From Duganella zoogloeoides (GTDB lineage Bacteria > Pseudomonadota > Gammaproteobacteria > Burkholderiales > Burkholderiaceae_D), in NCBI RefSeq assembly GCF_034479515.1, contig NZ_CP140152.1, forward strand, positions 5,766,001 to 5,830,000: DNA of 64,000 nt, in the 5' to 3' direction. Both the position numbers and the translations under genes were made by a program. Under the pieces are notes generated by a model, which was given only the letters and a program-made list of their open reading frames with translations, did not search any database and was not told the DNA's origin. Of this stretch, positions 44,519 to 54,297 are shown one piece after another (position 1 is the first letter of the stretch; every line of letters starts with the position of its first letter).

Positions 44519-45007
44519 ATGACCGCCACCGCGCAGGATCACGCATTCATCACCGAAGTCCTGGCGCTGGCGCAGCGCTCGCGCGACGAGGGCCACCATC
44601 CGTTTGCCGCCATGGTCGTGGCGGCCGACGGCACGGTGATTTCGTCGGCGATGAATGCGTCATCGAGCGATCGCACTGCGCACGCCGAGATGAACGCGCT
44701 GCGCCTGGCCTCGCAGCAGTACGGCCCGGCCGAACTGGCCACGGCCACGTTGTACGCCAACGCCGAACCATGCGCCATGTGCAGTGGCGGCACCTACTGG
44801 AGCGGCGTGGGCAGGGTCGTGTATGCGCTGTCGGAAGCAAGCCTGCTGCAACTGACCGGTAGCGATCCCGAAAATCCGACCCTGGCGCTGCCATGCCGGA
44901 CCGTCTTCGCAGCCGGCCAGCGTCCGACCGAAGTGATCGGGCCGCTGCGCGAGGACGAGGCCCGGCTGGCGCATGCCGGGTTTTGGGATGGCGGAGGAAA
45001 TAGCTGA
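44519..45007 (+). CDS. Nucleoside/guanine deaminase of the cytidine-deaminase fold
   Basis: 162 residues. The zinc-binding and catalytic motifs are intact: HAE (His55-Ala-Glu57) and PCAMC (84-88). The overall pattern matches guanine deaminase of the CMP/dCMP deaminase fold and tRNA-adenosine-deaminase-like enzymes. Spacing of 10 bp after the binding-protein gene, with GGAG in between, suggests one transcript. In context a role in processing imported purines is likely, and guanine is the best guess for substrate. Confidence 0.85.
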   Translation: MTATAQDHAFITEVLALAQRSRDEGHHPFAAMVVAADGTVISSAMNASSSDRTAHAEMNALRLASQQYGPAELATATLYANAEPCAMCSGGTYWSGVGRVVYALSEASLLQLTGSDPENPTLALPCRTVFAAGQRPTEVIGPLREDEARLAHAGFWDGGGNS

Positions 45008-45167
45008 TCGAACAAGGTTGTTGCCCGCAAGTGATGCTTCCGGGCCACAACCGGGGTCGGCGTGCAGGCGCGGGGGCTGGCTGCAATCGACAGCGATTGC
45101 TAATTTTTCGTAATCGGATCACAGTATCACCCTGAACCAGGCATCACGCGATGCGGGGGAGATAACT

Positions 45168-45602
45168 ATGACGAGATTACAATTATTAGCCGCCACAGCG
45201 GCAACGGTCGGCAGCCTGTCCATGGCGCCGATACACGCCCAGACACCACCTGCCGAGCTGACCGCGAATATGACGGCCAAGGCAGCCGTGGCCACGCCGT
45301 ATTCCGATGCCTATGTGCCGCGCTCGATGCGCCAGCCCAAGCGCGATGTCGCCCCTGCTCCGGCAACCGGTCCGGGGCCCATACTGCTGCGCCTGCAACC
45401 GATGCAGAACCTGAAAAAGCGGTTCAATGATGCCGACCTCGACAACAGCGGGACGCTCAACCGCGAGGAAGCGCACCAGGCCGGCCTGGCGGTGGTCGAG
45501 AAAAATTTCGACAACATCGACACCGCCCAGCGCGGCCACGTCACCATCGACGACGTCAACGCCTACCTGATCCGGCGCCGCGAAGAAGCCAACTCCCGAT
45601 AA
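45168..45602 (+). CDS. Secreted EF-hand protein
   Basis: 144 residues with a signal peptide (ending HAQT near residue 25). One good EF-hand loop runs from Asp90 to Glu101 (DLDNSGTLNREE). A second, degenerate loop begins at Asp118. A proline-rich linker separates the signal from the calcium-binding part. It is probably a periplasmic calcium-binding protein of unknown partner. Confidence 0.78.
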   Translation: MTRLQLLAATAATVGSLSMAPIHAQTPPAELTANMTAKAAVATPYSDAYVPRSMRQPKRDVAPAPATGPGPILLRLQPMQNLKKRFNDADLDNSGTLNREEAHQAGLAVVEKNFDNIDTAQRGHVTIDDVNAYLIRRREEANSR

Positions 45603-45653
45603 AGGTATCGGGCCTCGAAAACCGTGGCGGGACACGCAGCAGGTTTGCGAGCC

Positions 45654-46853
45654 CTATACCGGCGGCGCGTCCGAGCGGGGCAGCGCCAGCGTAAAGACTG
45701 CACCCTCGCCCGGTACGCTGCGCACGGTCAGGCTGCCCTGGTGCACCTCGGCCAGTTCGCGCGAGATGTACAGGCCCAGGCCCAGGCCCGATGGCACTTC
45801 GTTGCCCACGCCGCGCTCGTACGGTTCAAAAATTTTCTGCTGCAGCTCGGGCGCGATGCCAGGGCCCTGGTCGCGCACCTCCACCAGTACTTGTTCCTCC
45901 TGCACCGTAAGCACCACCGCCACCGGCCGCTGGGCGCCGTAGCGCATGGCGTTGGTCAGCAGGTTGACGACGATCTGCTCGATGCGGAACTCGTCCCACC
46001 AGCCGGACACGGGCGTGCCGGCATCGAGCCCGATGCTGCAACCGGCGGTCGATGCCTGCGGCGTCAAGTCGTGCACCACGCGCCGCAGCAGTCCCGACAT
46101 TTCCACCCAGCCCGGCCGCAACGACAGCTTGCCGGAACGGATGCGCGACACGTCGAGCATGTCGTCGATCAGGCGGATGATGCTCTGGATCTGGCGGTCG
46201 TCGCGCGCGACCATGCGCTGCAACTGCTCGGCACCGAAGGCCGCCATGTTGCCGCGCTCGAGCTGCATCTTGCGCAATTGCGTTTCCAGGTACAGCGTGT
46301 TGAGCGGCGTGCGCATTTCGTGCGAGACCATCGACATGAATTCGTCGCGCATGGCCAGCGCGCGCTGCAACTGCGCTTGCGCCACGTTCAGTTCGGCCAG
46401 CATGGCTTCCTGCGCCTGCCGTGCTTCCTCGAGCGCCTGCACCTGGCGCCGCATCGCTTCGCGCTGCTCCCACAGCGCCACGAACACTTCGACCTTGCCG
46501 CGCACGGCGCGCGAATCGAGCGGCTTGTACAGCACATCGACCGCGCCGGCCTCGTAGCCCTTGAACGAGTAATTGAGTTCCTTGCCGGCGGCAGTGACGA
46601 ACACGATCGGGATTTGCCGGGTTTTCTCGGTGCCGCGCATCAGTTCGGCCAGTTCGAAACCGTCCATGCCCGGCATCTGCACGTCGAGGAAGGCCATGGC
46701 AAAGTCGTGCTGCAGCAGCAGCGCCAGCGCTTCGTCGCCCGAACCGGCCTGGAAGATCTCGCGGCCCGGGCCCCGGATCACGGCGTTCAGGGCTTGCAGG
46801 TTTTCCGGCAGATCGTCAACGATCAGCAGTTTGGTCGGTTGCTCGGCTTGCAT
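45654..46853 (-). CDS. Receiver-histidine kinase fusion protein
   Basis: 399 residues. An N-terminal receiver domain (LLIVDDLPENLQAL, phosphoacceptor Asp in AFLDVQMPGMDG, KPLD) is followed by a coiled coil, a HisKA domain (FMSMVSHEMRTPLNTL) and an ATPase domain (DQGPGIAPELQQKIFEPYERG, SGLGLGLYISREL). No membrane segment. It is the last gene of a four-gene operon, sharing one base with the CheB stop. It probably takes signals from the upstream hybrid kinase by phosphotransfer. Confidence 0.9.
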   Translation of the reverse strand: MQAEQPTKLLIVDDLPENLQALNAVIRGPGREIFQAGSGDEALALLLQHDFAMAFLDVQMPGMDGFELAELMRGTEKTRQIPIVFVTAAGKELNYSFKGYEAGAVDVLYKPLDSRAVRGKVEVFVALWEQREAMRRQVQALEEARQAQEAMLAELNVAQAQLQRALAMRDEFMSMVSHEMRTPLNTLYLETQLRKMQLERGNMAAFGAEQLQRMVARDDRQIQSIIRLIDDMLDVSRIRSGKLSLRPGWVEMSGLLRRVVHDLTPQASTAGCSIGLDAGTPVSGWWDEFRIEQIVVNLLTNAMRYGAQRPVAVVLTVQEEQVLVEVRDQGPGIAPELQQKIFEPYERGVGNEVPSGLGLGLYISRELAEVHQGSLTVRSVPGEGAVFTLALPRSDAPPV

Positions 46854-47476
46854 CAGTTCTTCTCCAGCTTCAACAGCAATGTATGGATCGCGTCCAGCGG
46901 CAGCACCAGGTCGGGGTGGCGCACGCGGATCGCTTCCTGCGGCATGGTCGCCACTTCGGCATCTTGCGGGTCTTGCACCACGGTGAGGCCGCCGGCGCGG
47001 CCGATGGCCGCCATGCCTGCGGCGCCGTCATGGTTGGCCCCGGTCAGTAATATGCCCATCAGGGCCGGCCCGTAGGCATCGGCCGCCGACTCCATCAGGA
47101 TGTCGATCGATGGCCGGGCAAAATTACGCGGCGCTTCGCAGCTTAACGAAAAGCAGTAATCCGACTCGACAGACAAATGGTAGCCGGAACCGGCAAAGTA
47201 GAGCGTCCCGGACGTCAAGGTTTCCTTGTCGGCCGCTTCGCGCACCGGCAGCGCCATGCGCTGGGCGAACACGTCGGCCAGCTGGCTTTGCCGGTTTTCC
47301 GGCACGTGCAGCACCGCCACCACGGCCGGCGCATACTGCCTGGGCAAGCCCGGCAGCAGCTTGAGCAGCGCACCGACGCCGCCGGCCGAGGCGCCGATGA
47401 TCACCGCCTTGATGCGAGTGCGGTGGCTGGCCAGGACGGCGTCGATCGCGGCAAGCGCGGTGGCGGCATCGAGCAT
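46853..47476 (-). CDS. CheB methylesterase domain protein (no receiver domain)
   Basis: 207 residues from the ATG at 47476. Only the CheB methylesterase domain is present. The active-site serine lies in IIGASAGGVGAL, the histidine in AVLHVPENRQSQ and the aspartate in LTGANHDGAAG. The usual N-terminal receiver is missing, so phosphorylation must come through a partner if at all. It is 2 bp from the CheR stop and overlaps the kinase start by one base. Confidence 0.9.
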   Translation of the reverse strand: MLDAATALAAIDAVLASHRTRIKAVIIGASAGGVGALLKLLPGLPRQYAPAVVAVLHVPENRQSQLADVFAQRMALPVREAADKETLTSGTLYFAGSGYHLSVESDYCFSLSCEAPRNFARPSIDILMESAADAYGPALMGILLTGANHDGAAGMAAIGRAGGLTVVQDPQDAEVATMPQEAIRVRHPDLVLPLDAIHTLLLKLEKN

Positions 47477-47478
47477 GG

Positions 47479-48294
47479 CTAGCGCTTGCGAAACAGCCGT
47501 TCGCGTTTGACGATCGGCTCGAACGCGGGGCCGTAAGCGGAAAAGTCGATGCTCTCCTTGCTGCCCAGTCCCAGGAAGCCGCGATGGCACAGCGACTCGT
47601 GGAACAGGCCGAAGGCGCGCTCCTGCAGTTTCTTTTTAAAGTAGATCATCACGTTGCGGCAGCTGATCAAATGGGTTTCAGCAAACACGGCGTCGGTGGC
47701 CAGGCTGTGGTCGGCAAAGGTGACGTTTTCGCACAGCGCGCCGTCGAACAGGGCGGCGTTGTAGGCGGCCGTGTAGTAATCGGAGAAGCTGCGGGTGCCG
47801 CCGGCGGCCTGGTAGTTGGCCGTGTATTCGCGCATGGCGTCGAGCGGGAATACGCCCTTGCGGGCTTTTTCCAGCGACTGCGGGTTGATGTCGGTGGCGT
47901 AGATCATGCTGCGTTCTAACAGTCCCTCTTCCTTGAGCAGGATCGCCATCGAATACACTTCTTCGCCGGTGCTGCTGCCGGCGATCCAGATTTTCAGCGA
48001 CGGATACGTGCGCAGCACCGGCATCACCTGTTCGCGCAGCGCCAGCCAGTAACTGGGGTCGCGGAACATCGACGTCACCGGGATGGTCAAATATTGCAGC
48101 AGCTGGCTGAACGCTGCAGGCTCGTGCATGATGCGCGCCTGCAGCGCCGAGATGGTTTCGCACTCCATGTCGCGCATGGCGTGCAGCACGCGGCGCTTTT
48201 GCGAAGCGCCCGTGTAGTCGCGGAAATCATAGCTGTACTTCATGTAGATGGCTTCCATCAACACTTTGATTTCAATGTCGGTATCGCTGTGCAT
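47479..48294 (-). CDS. CheR-family protein methyltransferase
   Basis: 271 residues. The N-terminal helical domain (YDFRDYTGASQKRRVLHAM) and the SAM-binding domain (IWIAGSSTGEEVYSMAILL, LISCRNVMIYF) identify a CheR-type O-methyltransferase. The gene starts one base inside the preceding kinase stop (TAATG). Its substrate should be a glutamate-rich signalling protein, but no chemoreceptor is in this operon. Confidence 0.92.
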   Translation of the reverse strand: MHSDTDIEIKVLMEAIYMKYSYDFRDYTGASQKRRVLHAMRDMECETISALQARIMHEPAAFSQLLQYLTIPVTSMFRDPSYWLALREQVMPVLRTYPSLKIWIAGSSTGEEVYSMAILLKEEGLLERSMIYATDINPQSLEKARKGVFPLDAMREYTANYQAAGGTRSFSDYYTAAYNAALFDGALCENVTFADHSLATDAVFAETHLISCRNVMIYFKKKLQERAFGLFHESLCHRGFLGLGSKESIDFSAYGPAFEPIVKRERLFRKR

Positions 48295-51200
48295 TATGCG
48301 CCCCGTTCACCGTTGGGCATCCACACGCGCAGCAGCGAGTACAGGCGCGACAGATCGATCGGCTTGGCCAGGTAGTCGCTGGCGCCGGCGGCCAGGCATT
48401 GCTCCTGGTCGTCCTTCATGGCCTTGGCGGTAATGGCGATGATCGGCAGGCGCTCGAAGCGGGCGTCGGCGCGGATGCGGCGCGTCGCTTCCAGGCCGTC
48501 CATGCCCGGCATCATGACGTCCATCAGCACCAGGTCGATGTCGGGGTTGGCATCCATTTTCTCGATTGCCTCGAAACCGTTGCGGCCCACTTCCACCAGC
48601 ACGCCTTTTTGTTCGAGCGCGCTGGTCAGTGCAAAGATGTTGCGCACGTCGTCATCGACCAGCAGGATGCGCCGGCCCTCGAACACGCGGTCGCGCGAGC
48701 GCACCGTGCGCAGCATGGTCTGGCGCTCGGACGACAGGTCCGCTTCCACCTTGTGCAGGAACAGCGTCACTTCGTCGAGCAGGCGTTCCGGCGAACGGGC
48801 GCCCTTGATGATGATCGAACGCGAATACTTGTGCAGATCCGCCTCTTCGGCACGCGACAGGTTGCGGCCCGTGTACACGATCACCGGCGGGAACGCCGCC
48901 AGCTGTTCGGCCGCCATTTTTTGCAGCAGCTCGTTGCCCTGCATGTCGGGCAATTTCAGATCGATGATCATGCAGTCGTAGATGTTGGTACGCAGCAGCG
49001 CCAGCGCTTCTTCGCCGGTACCGACCGCGACGATTTCCACGTCGTCGTCGGAAATCAGCTGCACCACGCTGTCACGCTGGCGGTCGTCGTCTTCCACCAG
49101 CAGCACGCGCTTGATCTTTTGCGTGAGCTTGGTTTCGATCAGGCGGAACACGTCCATCAACTGATCGCGCGTGGCCGGCTTCAAGGCATAGCCGATGGCG
49201 CCCAGGTGCAGCGCGGCTTCGCCGTTCTCACTGCCGGACACCACGTGCACCGGGATGTGGCGGGTGGTGGCGTCGTCTTTCAGCAATTGCAGCACCGACA
49301 GGCCGGAGCGGTCGGGCAGGCGGATGTCGAGCAGCACCGCGTCCGGGCGGAACTGGCGCGCCAGTTCCAGGCCCTCGTCGGCGTGGAACGCCACCAGGCA
49401 ACGGTACTGCTTTTCGTGCGCCAGGTCGTACAGGATGCGGGCGAAATTGGGGTCATCCTCGATCACCAGCACGGTGCGCTGGTTGACGACGTTATCCGTC
49501 AACAAATCACGGTCATCCTCGAACGCGCGCACGCGCGGCGGTGGCGGCTCGACGGGCGCGGCAGCCGGCTTGGGCGCCATCGCCTTCCACGGCGCGGCGG
49601 CCGGTAGCGCGACCGGTGGCAGGGTTACCGGGGCATGGGTACGGCCGGTGTCATCGAGCTCGGCTGGCGCGCTGGCGCTGCCCAGGCGCGGACCGGCTTC
49701 GGGCGCGGTAAATGCCAGCGGCATGGTCAAGGTGAAGCAGCTGCCCTGTCCCACTTCGGAGGCCAGGCTGATGCTGCCGCCCAGCAAGTGCGCCAGGTCG
49801 CGCGAAATCGACAGGCCCAGGCCGGTGCCGCCGTACTTGCGGCTGGTGGTGCCGTCGGCTTGCTGGAACGCGTTGAAAATGCCCTGCTGGTCTTCGGGGC
49901 GGATGCCGATGCCGGTATCGTGCACCGAGAACGCCACCGCGTCGTTGCCCACGCGCTCGAGGCTGAGCGTGATCTGGCCGGTGCTGGTGAACTTGAGCGC
50001 GTTCGACAGCAGGTTTTTCAGGATCTGCTCGAGGCGCTGGCGGTCGGAAACCATGTGCGGCGGCACGTCGTCGGCCACTTGTACCTGGAACGCCAGTTTC
50101 TTTTGCTGGGCCAGCGGCTCGAACACCATGGCCATGCCTTCGACCACGTGGCGCAGCGACAGCTGCTCGGGCACCAGTTCCAGCTTGCCCGCTTCCACCT
50201 TGGAGATGTCGAGAATGTCGTTGATCAGGTTGAGCAGGTCGTTGCCGGCCGAATAGATGGTGTTGGCGAAGCGTACCTGCTCGTCGTTGAGGTTGCCGAG
50301 CGAGTTTTCCGACAGCAGCTTGGCCAGGATCAGCGAGCTGTTCAGCGGCGTGCGCAGCTCGTGCGACATATTCGCCAGGAACTGCGATTTGTACTGGCTG
50401 GCGCGTTCCAACTCGGCGGCACGGTCTTCCAGGTCCTGCTGCGCCTGCGTCAGTGCGGCGTTCTTGTGGTCGAGCGCCTGGCCTTGTTCGGCCAGCTGTT
50501 CGTTGGTTTGTTCGAGTTCGGCTTTCTGGTTTTCCAGGCTCGCCTGCGATTCTTCCAGCACCCGCGACTGTTCTTCCAGTTCTTCGTTGGCGGTGCGCAG
50601 TTCTTCCTGCTGCACTTGCAGTTCTTCGTTCAGCTGCTGGGTTTCGGCCAGCACTTCCTGCAGGCGCTGGCGCGAATGGCTCGCCTCGATGGCGTTGCCG
50701 ATATTGCCTTTTACCAAGTTGAGGAATTCGATGTCGCGCGTGGTGATGGCGCGCAGCAGGCCGACCTCGATCACGCCGTTGATCACGCCGTCATTATCGA
50801 GCGGCGCCAGCATGACGCTGGCGGCCGGACCGGTACCGAGGCCGGAGCTGACCTGGATGTAATCGGCGGGCACCTGGTCGAGGCGGATCAAGCGGCGCTC
50901 CAGTGCGGCTTGCGCCACCAGCGTCTCGGACGGATGCATTTTCTGCTCGCGCGCGTCCCATTCGGCCGAGAAGCCGTACGACGCCACCCGGTGGAAGCTG
51001 CCGTCCGGCGCACGCAGGTATAGCGCGCCAACCACCACGTCCATGTAGCGCGCCAGGAACTGCAGCAGCGCTGACGACAATTGCGGCAACGCCATCTGGC
51101 CGATGCCCTGCTGCGCCAGCTCGCTCTGGCCGGTGCGCAGCCACGCCTGCTGCTGCAGCAGGTCCGCATGTTCGGTGTGTTGCTTGAGCACGTCGTTATA

Positions 51201-51848
51201 GACCCGGGACAGGCCCAGCAGCTCACGGCGGCCGAACCAGGCCAGCGCGCCGCCCACGCCCAATGTCAGCAGCAGATAGACGACGGCCACCACGATGGTG
51301 ACCGTGCGGGCGGTATCGTTGCGCTCCTGGCGCATGCGCGCCTCGGTGCCGATGAAGGCATCGAGCAGGCGGCGGATCTCGTCGAACTGGGTTTTGCCGC
51401 GCGCGGTCTTGACCGGGCCGGTCACGTCGCCGTTCGCGGCCCGCAATGCGATCATTTCCTGCGCGTATTTGTCCCAGCCCAGGTGCTGGGCCTGGATATT
51501 ACGCAGGCGATCGACCTGGGCCGGGTTGTCTTCCACCAGTGTGAGCAGGTTGCCGATGCTGGCCGTGACCTTGGGCTTGGACAGCACGTACGGCTGCAGG
51601 AATGCCTCGTCGCCGGCCAGCAGGTAGCCGCGCATGCCGGTTTCCATGTCCACCATCTGCTTGCTGATCTCGTTGGCGCTGCCGATCACCCGTTCGCTGT
51701 GCTCGACCCAGTTCATGGTCGTGATCAGGTAGATCAGCAAAATGACGAAGACACCGGCGCTGACGACGCCTGACGCCAGCGGCAAGGTGATGTTGCGGGC
51801 GAGGATGCGGCGGAATGACTGGTCGTCCATCGACGATTTATTGGGCAT
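48294..51848 (-). CDS. Hybrid sensor kinase: CHASE3-GAF-HisKA-ATPase-three receivers
   Basis: 1184 residues from the ATG at 51848. Two membrane helices (about 18-42 and 180-203) flank a CHASE3 periplasmic domain (GSANEISKQMVDMETGMRGYLLAGDEAFLQPY). A cytoplasmic GAF domain (about 225-385) and a long coiled coil (about 390-490) follow. The kinase core has phosphoacceptor His496 in MSHELRTPLN and ATPase boxes DTGIGIRPED and GTGLGLSISRDL. Three receiver domains end the protein (TVLVIEDDPNF, VLLVEDDDRQ, ILLVDDDVRN). It heads an operon with CheR, CheB and a receiver-kinase. This is a complex, probably stress-type, signalling system. Confidence 0.92.
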   Translation of the reverse strand: MPNKSSMDDQSFRRILARNITLPLASGVVSAGVFVILLIYLITTMNWVEHSERVIGSANEISKQMVDMETGMRGYLLAGDEAFLQPYVLSKPKVTASIGNLLTLVEDNPAQVDRLRNIQAQHLGWDKYAQEMIALRAANGDVTGPVKTARGKTQFDEIRRLLDAFIGTEARMRQERNDTARTVTIVVAVVYLLLTLGVGGALAWFGRRELLGLSRVYNDVLKQHTEHADLLQQQAWLRTGQSELAQQGIGQMALPQLSSALLQFLARYMDVVVGALYLRAPDGSFHRVASYGFSAEWDAREQKMHPSETLVAQAALERRLIRLDQVPADYIQVSSGLGTGPAASVMLAPLDNDGVINGVIEVGLLRAITTRDIEFLNLVKGNIGNAIEASHSRQRLQEVLAETQQLNEELQVQQEELRTANEELEEQSRVLEESQASLENQKAELEQTNEQLAEQGQALDHKNAALTQAQQDLEDRAAELERASQYKSQFLANMSHELRTPLNSSLILAKLLSENSLGNLNDEQVRFANTIYSAGNDLLNLINDILDISKVEAGKLELVPEQLSLRHVVEGMAMVFEPLAQQKKLAFQVQVADDVPPHMVSDRQRLEQILKNLLSNALKFTSTGQITLSLERVGNDAVAFSVHDTGIGIRPEDQQGIFNAFQQADGTTSRKYGGTGLGLSISRDLAHLLGGSISLASEVGQGSCFTLTMPLAFTAPEAGPRLGSASAPAELDDTGRTHAPVTLPPVALPAAAPWKAMAPKPAAAPVEPPPPRVRAFEDDRDLLTDNVVNQRTVLVIEDDPNFARILYDLAHEKQYRCLVAFHADEGLELARQFRPDAVLLDIRLPDRSGLSVLQLLKDDATTRHIPVHVVSGSENGEAALHLGAIGYALKPATRDQLMDVFRLIETKLTQKIKRVLLVEDDDRQRDSVVQLISDDDVEIVAVGTGEEALALLRTNIYDCMIIDLKLPDMQGNELLQKMAAEQLAAFPPVIVYTGRNLSRAEEADLHKYSRSIIIKGARSPERLLDEVTLFLHKVEADLSSERQTMLRTVRSRDRVFEGRRILLVDDDVRNIFALTSALEQKGVLVEVGRNGFEAIEKMDANPDIDLVLMDVMMPGMDGLEATRRIRADARFERLPIIAITAKAMKDDQEQCLAAGASDYLAKPIDLSRLYSLLRVWMPNGERGA

Positions 51849-52019
51849 GATGCGGACCAAGATATCTTGAGAAGCGAGAAGTTTATCGCATTTACAAGGT
51901 TGTTCGCCTGCTTGGGCAATCGTGCGCGCAAGAAATAGTCACGTCTTATGTGCGCAAGTCGGAATGTCTTTGTGATAACGTTTGATGATGAATCAATCCC
52001 AACCACTCCCAAGGCTCAC

Positions 52020-52469
52020 ATGTCCCGTTCCTCACGCTCGTTGCTTGCCCTGCTGCTGGCAACAACATGGTTCAGTATTTCGGCCCCTGCGGCGGCCGAT
52101 GCTGCCCCGCCCTCTGTGCTTATCGAACAGGCGCTGCGCTGCGAGTTACCCACAGGAAAATCCGTCGGGGTACAAAAATCGCTCCGCCGCTTTGGCGCCA
52201 AGCCGACTGCCGACGGCGTTGCCGACAGTTTTCAACTGCCCAAGCCGGTACGGCCTTTCAACCTCGACGTGACCCGTGTCAGCGCGAGCGGCGCCGAGGT
52301 CGATACCTATATTGCCGTGCTGCCCGGAGCCCGCCTGGAAGATGTGGCCAAGGCGGCCAATCTCAAAAAAGGGCCCGCCGGCTACAGCCGCGACACCAAG
52401 TTCGGTACCCTGCAGGCCGACGTGCGCGAGCACGGCGACATCTGGCTGATGTGTACCGTGCTGCGGTAA
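52020..52469 (+). CDS. Secreted protein of unknown function
   Basis: 149 residues. A signal peptide (ending AAADA near residue 28) is followed by a compact domain with two cysteines (Cys41 and Cys146) that could form a disulfide. No known domain is recognised. It ends 9 bp before the convergent dioxygenase gene. Confidence 0.65.
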   Translation: MSRSSRSLLALLLATTWFSISAPAAADAAPPSVLIEQALRCELPTGKSVGVQKSLRRFGAKPTADGVADSFQLPKPVRPFNLDVTRVSASGAEVDTYIAVLPGARLEDVAKAANLKKGPAGYSRDTKFGTLQADVREHGDIWLMCTVLR

Positions 52470-52478
52470 ACGGCGCCG

Positions 52479-53237
52479 CTACTGCCAGATCACCCCGTCG
52501 GCCCGCACGGTGGTGCGGTTGAGGATGCGCCGGCTGTCCGCCGTCAGCGGCGTGGCCTTGTGGGCAACCCGTAAATTGTCGGCCACCACCACGTCGCCGG
52601 GCAGCCAGTGATGGCGGTAGCTGGCGCCGGGCCGCGAATAATGGCGGTCGATCGCGGCCATCACTTCGCGCGACTGTTCGCTGTTGTAGCCAAGCACGCC
52701 GGCAGTCAGGCCCACGTTCAAGTACAGGCCCGGCACACCAGTGTACGGGTGCCGCAGCACCAGCGGGTGCACCACGCCGTTGCGGTGGGCGGTGCTGAGG
52801 GCGTCAAATTCCGTGCGGATCTCGTCGTTGAGTTCCGCATATGCCTGCTGCAGGTCGGTAAACAGCGTGTCGCCGCCCTGGTCCGATTGCACGACCGTGT
52901 ACCAGAAGCTGACCGGGGTCGGATCGTCGCGGAACGATCCGTCCGAATGCCAATAGCGGCCCACCTCGACGTGGCCGTCCTCGGGCCGGCTGGCCACGCG
53001 GAAGATTTCGGGTAAGCCCGGCAATTGCCCGCGCACGGTGGGAAACACCTCCAGCGTGCCGAACAGGCGGGTGGCGGCCAGTTGTTCTTCGGGCGCCAGG
53101 GTCTGGTCCCGGATCACCAGCAAGCCGTGTTCGACCAGCGCGGCGCGCAAGTCGCGGCCCATGGCGGGGTTGGCGTCGCGCAGGTCGAGTTCTTCGATGG
53201 TGGCGCCAAAACCTTGGTTGTGTGCAGTGAGTTTCAT
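52479..53237 (-). CDS. TauD/TfdA-family Fe(II)/2-oxoglutarate dioxygenase
   Basis: 252 residues. The iron-binding triad is visible: His97-x-Asp99 in WHSDGSF and His226 in LRVAHKATP, with an arginine (237 or 241) suited to hold 2-oxoglutarate. The family includes taurine and 2,4-D dioxygenases, and the substrate is unknown here. It is divergent from a LysR gene and probably controlled by it. No sulfonate transport genes are nearby. Confidence 0.9.
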   Translation of the reverse strand: MKLTAHNQGFGATIEELDLRDANPAMGRDLRAALVEHGLLVIRDQTLAPEEQLAATRLFGTLEVFPTVRGQLPGLPEIFRVASRPEDGHVEVGRYWHSDGSFRDDPTPVSFWYTVVQSDQGGDTLFTDLQQAYAELNDEIRTEFDALSTAHRNGVVHPLVLRHPYTGVPGLYLNVGLTAGVLGYNSEQSREVMAAIDRHYSRPGASYRHHWLPGDVVVADNLRVAHKATPLTADSRRILNRTTVRADGVIWQ

Positions 53238-53342
53238 AAGGCCTCCTCAGCCATTCGTATATGAATTCACTATAGATTGTTCTGGCGGTGCTGATAATAT
53301 GGGCGCAATCGCCAACACTTTTGCGCGCTGCGCAACGCCACC

Positions 53343-54245
53343 ATGGACCGCTTCGCCGAACTCAACGCTTTCAGCCTGGTGGCCAGTCATGGTGGGTTTT
53401 CCGCCGCCGCCCGCCAGCTGGGCGTGGCCACCTCGTCGGTCACGCGCCTGGTCGATGCGCTCGAGCAGCGCCTGGGCACGCCGCTGCTGAACCGCTCCAC
53501 CCGCAGCATCACGCTGACCGACAGCGGCCGCACCTACCTCGAGCACACCAACCAGATCCTCGCTGCGCTGGACGAGGCCGACGACGCGGCCGGCGGCGGC
53601 AACGGCGAGCTGCACGGCCTGCTGCGGGTGGCAGCGCCCGTCACGCTGGCCATCCGCTACCTGGCGCCGCTGCTGCCCGGCCTGGCCGAGCGCTACCCGC
53701 GCCTGCGCCTCGACCTGCGCCTGGCCGACAGCGTCACCCACCTGGTCGATGAAGCGATCGATGTCGCGATCCGCATCGGCAGCCCGCCACAACAGCCGAA
53801 CCTGATCGCCCGCAAGCTGGCCGGTCACCGGCGCCACATCGTCGCCAGTCCCGCCTACCTGGCGCGCCACGGCACGCCGCGCACCCCGGCTGACCTGGCC
53901 GGTCACAACTGCCTGCAGTTCGCCTACGGCGCCAGCCGCCACAGCTGGCACCTGCGCAGCGATGCGGAAACAACCGAGGTGGAAGTGACGGGATCGCTCA
54001 CGGTCAACAACAGCGAAGTGCTGCGCCTGGCCGCGTGCGACGGCATGGGCCTGGCGCTGCTGCCGGCCTGGCTCGTGCAAGGCGACCTCGACAACAGCGC
54101 CCTGGTGGCCGTATTGCCCGGTTACGAAGCCAACCCGGGCCAGATGGACATCGGCATCTACGCCGTGTATCCGGCCAGCCGGCGCGGCTCGGCCAAGATC
54201 CGGCTGCTGATCGACCTGTTGCAGGGGGCGTTGTCGGGTGAGTAG
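53343..54245 (+). CDS. LysR-family transcriptional regulator
   Basis: 300 residues. The HTH (LNAFSLVASHGGFSAAARQLGVATSSVTRLVDALEQRLG) and two-lobed effector domain are typical. The divergent dioxygenase gene is the probable target. The 105-bp gap contains a near-palindrome ATTCGTATATGAAT that could be its operator. Confidence 0.88.
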   Translation: MDRFAELNAFSLVASHGGFSAAARQLGVATSSVTRLVDALEQRLGTPLLNRSTRSITLTDSGRTYLEHTNQILAALDEADDAAGGGNGELHGLLRVAAPVTLAIRYLAPLLPGLAERYPRLRLDLRLADSVTHLVDEAIDVAIRIGSPPQQPNLIARKLAGHRRHIVASPAYLARHGTPRTPADLAGHNCLQFAYGASRHSWHLRSDAETTEVEVTGSLTVNNSEVLRLAACDGMGLALLPAWLVQGDLDNSALVAVLPGYEANPGQMDIGIYAVYPASRRGSAKIRLLIDLLQGALSGE

Positions 54246-54297
54246 AAAGGCAGTTACCTGCCCGTACCGCTCGCACATGTGCTCTTAAGAATGGCAA

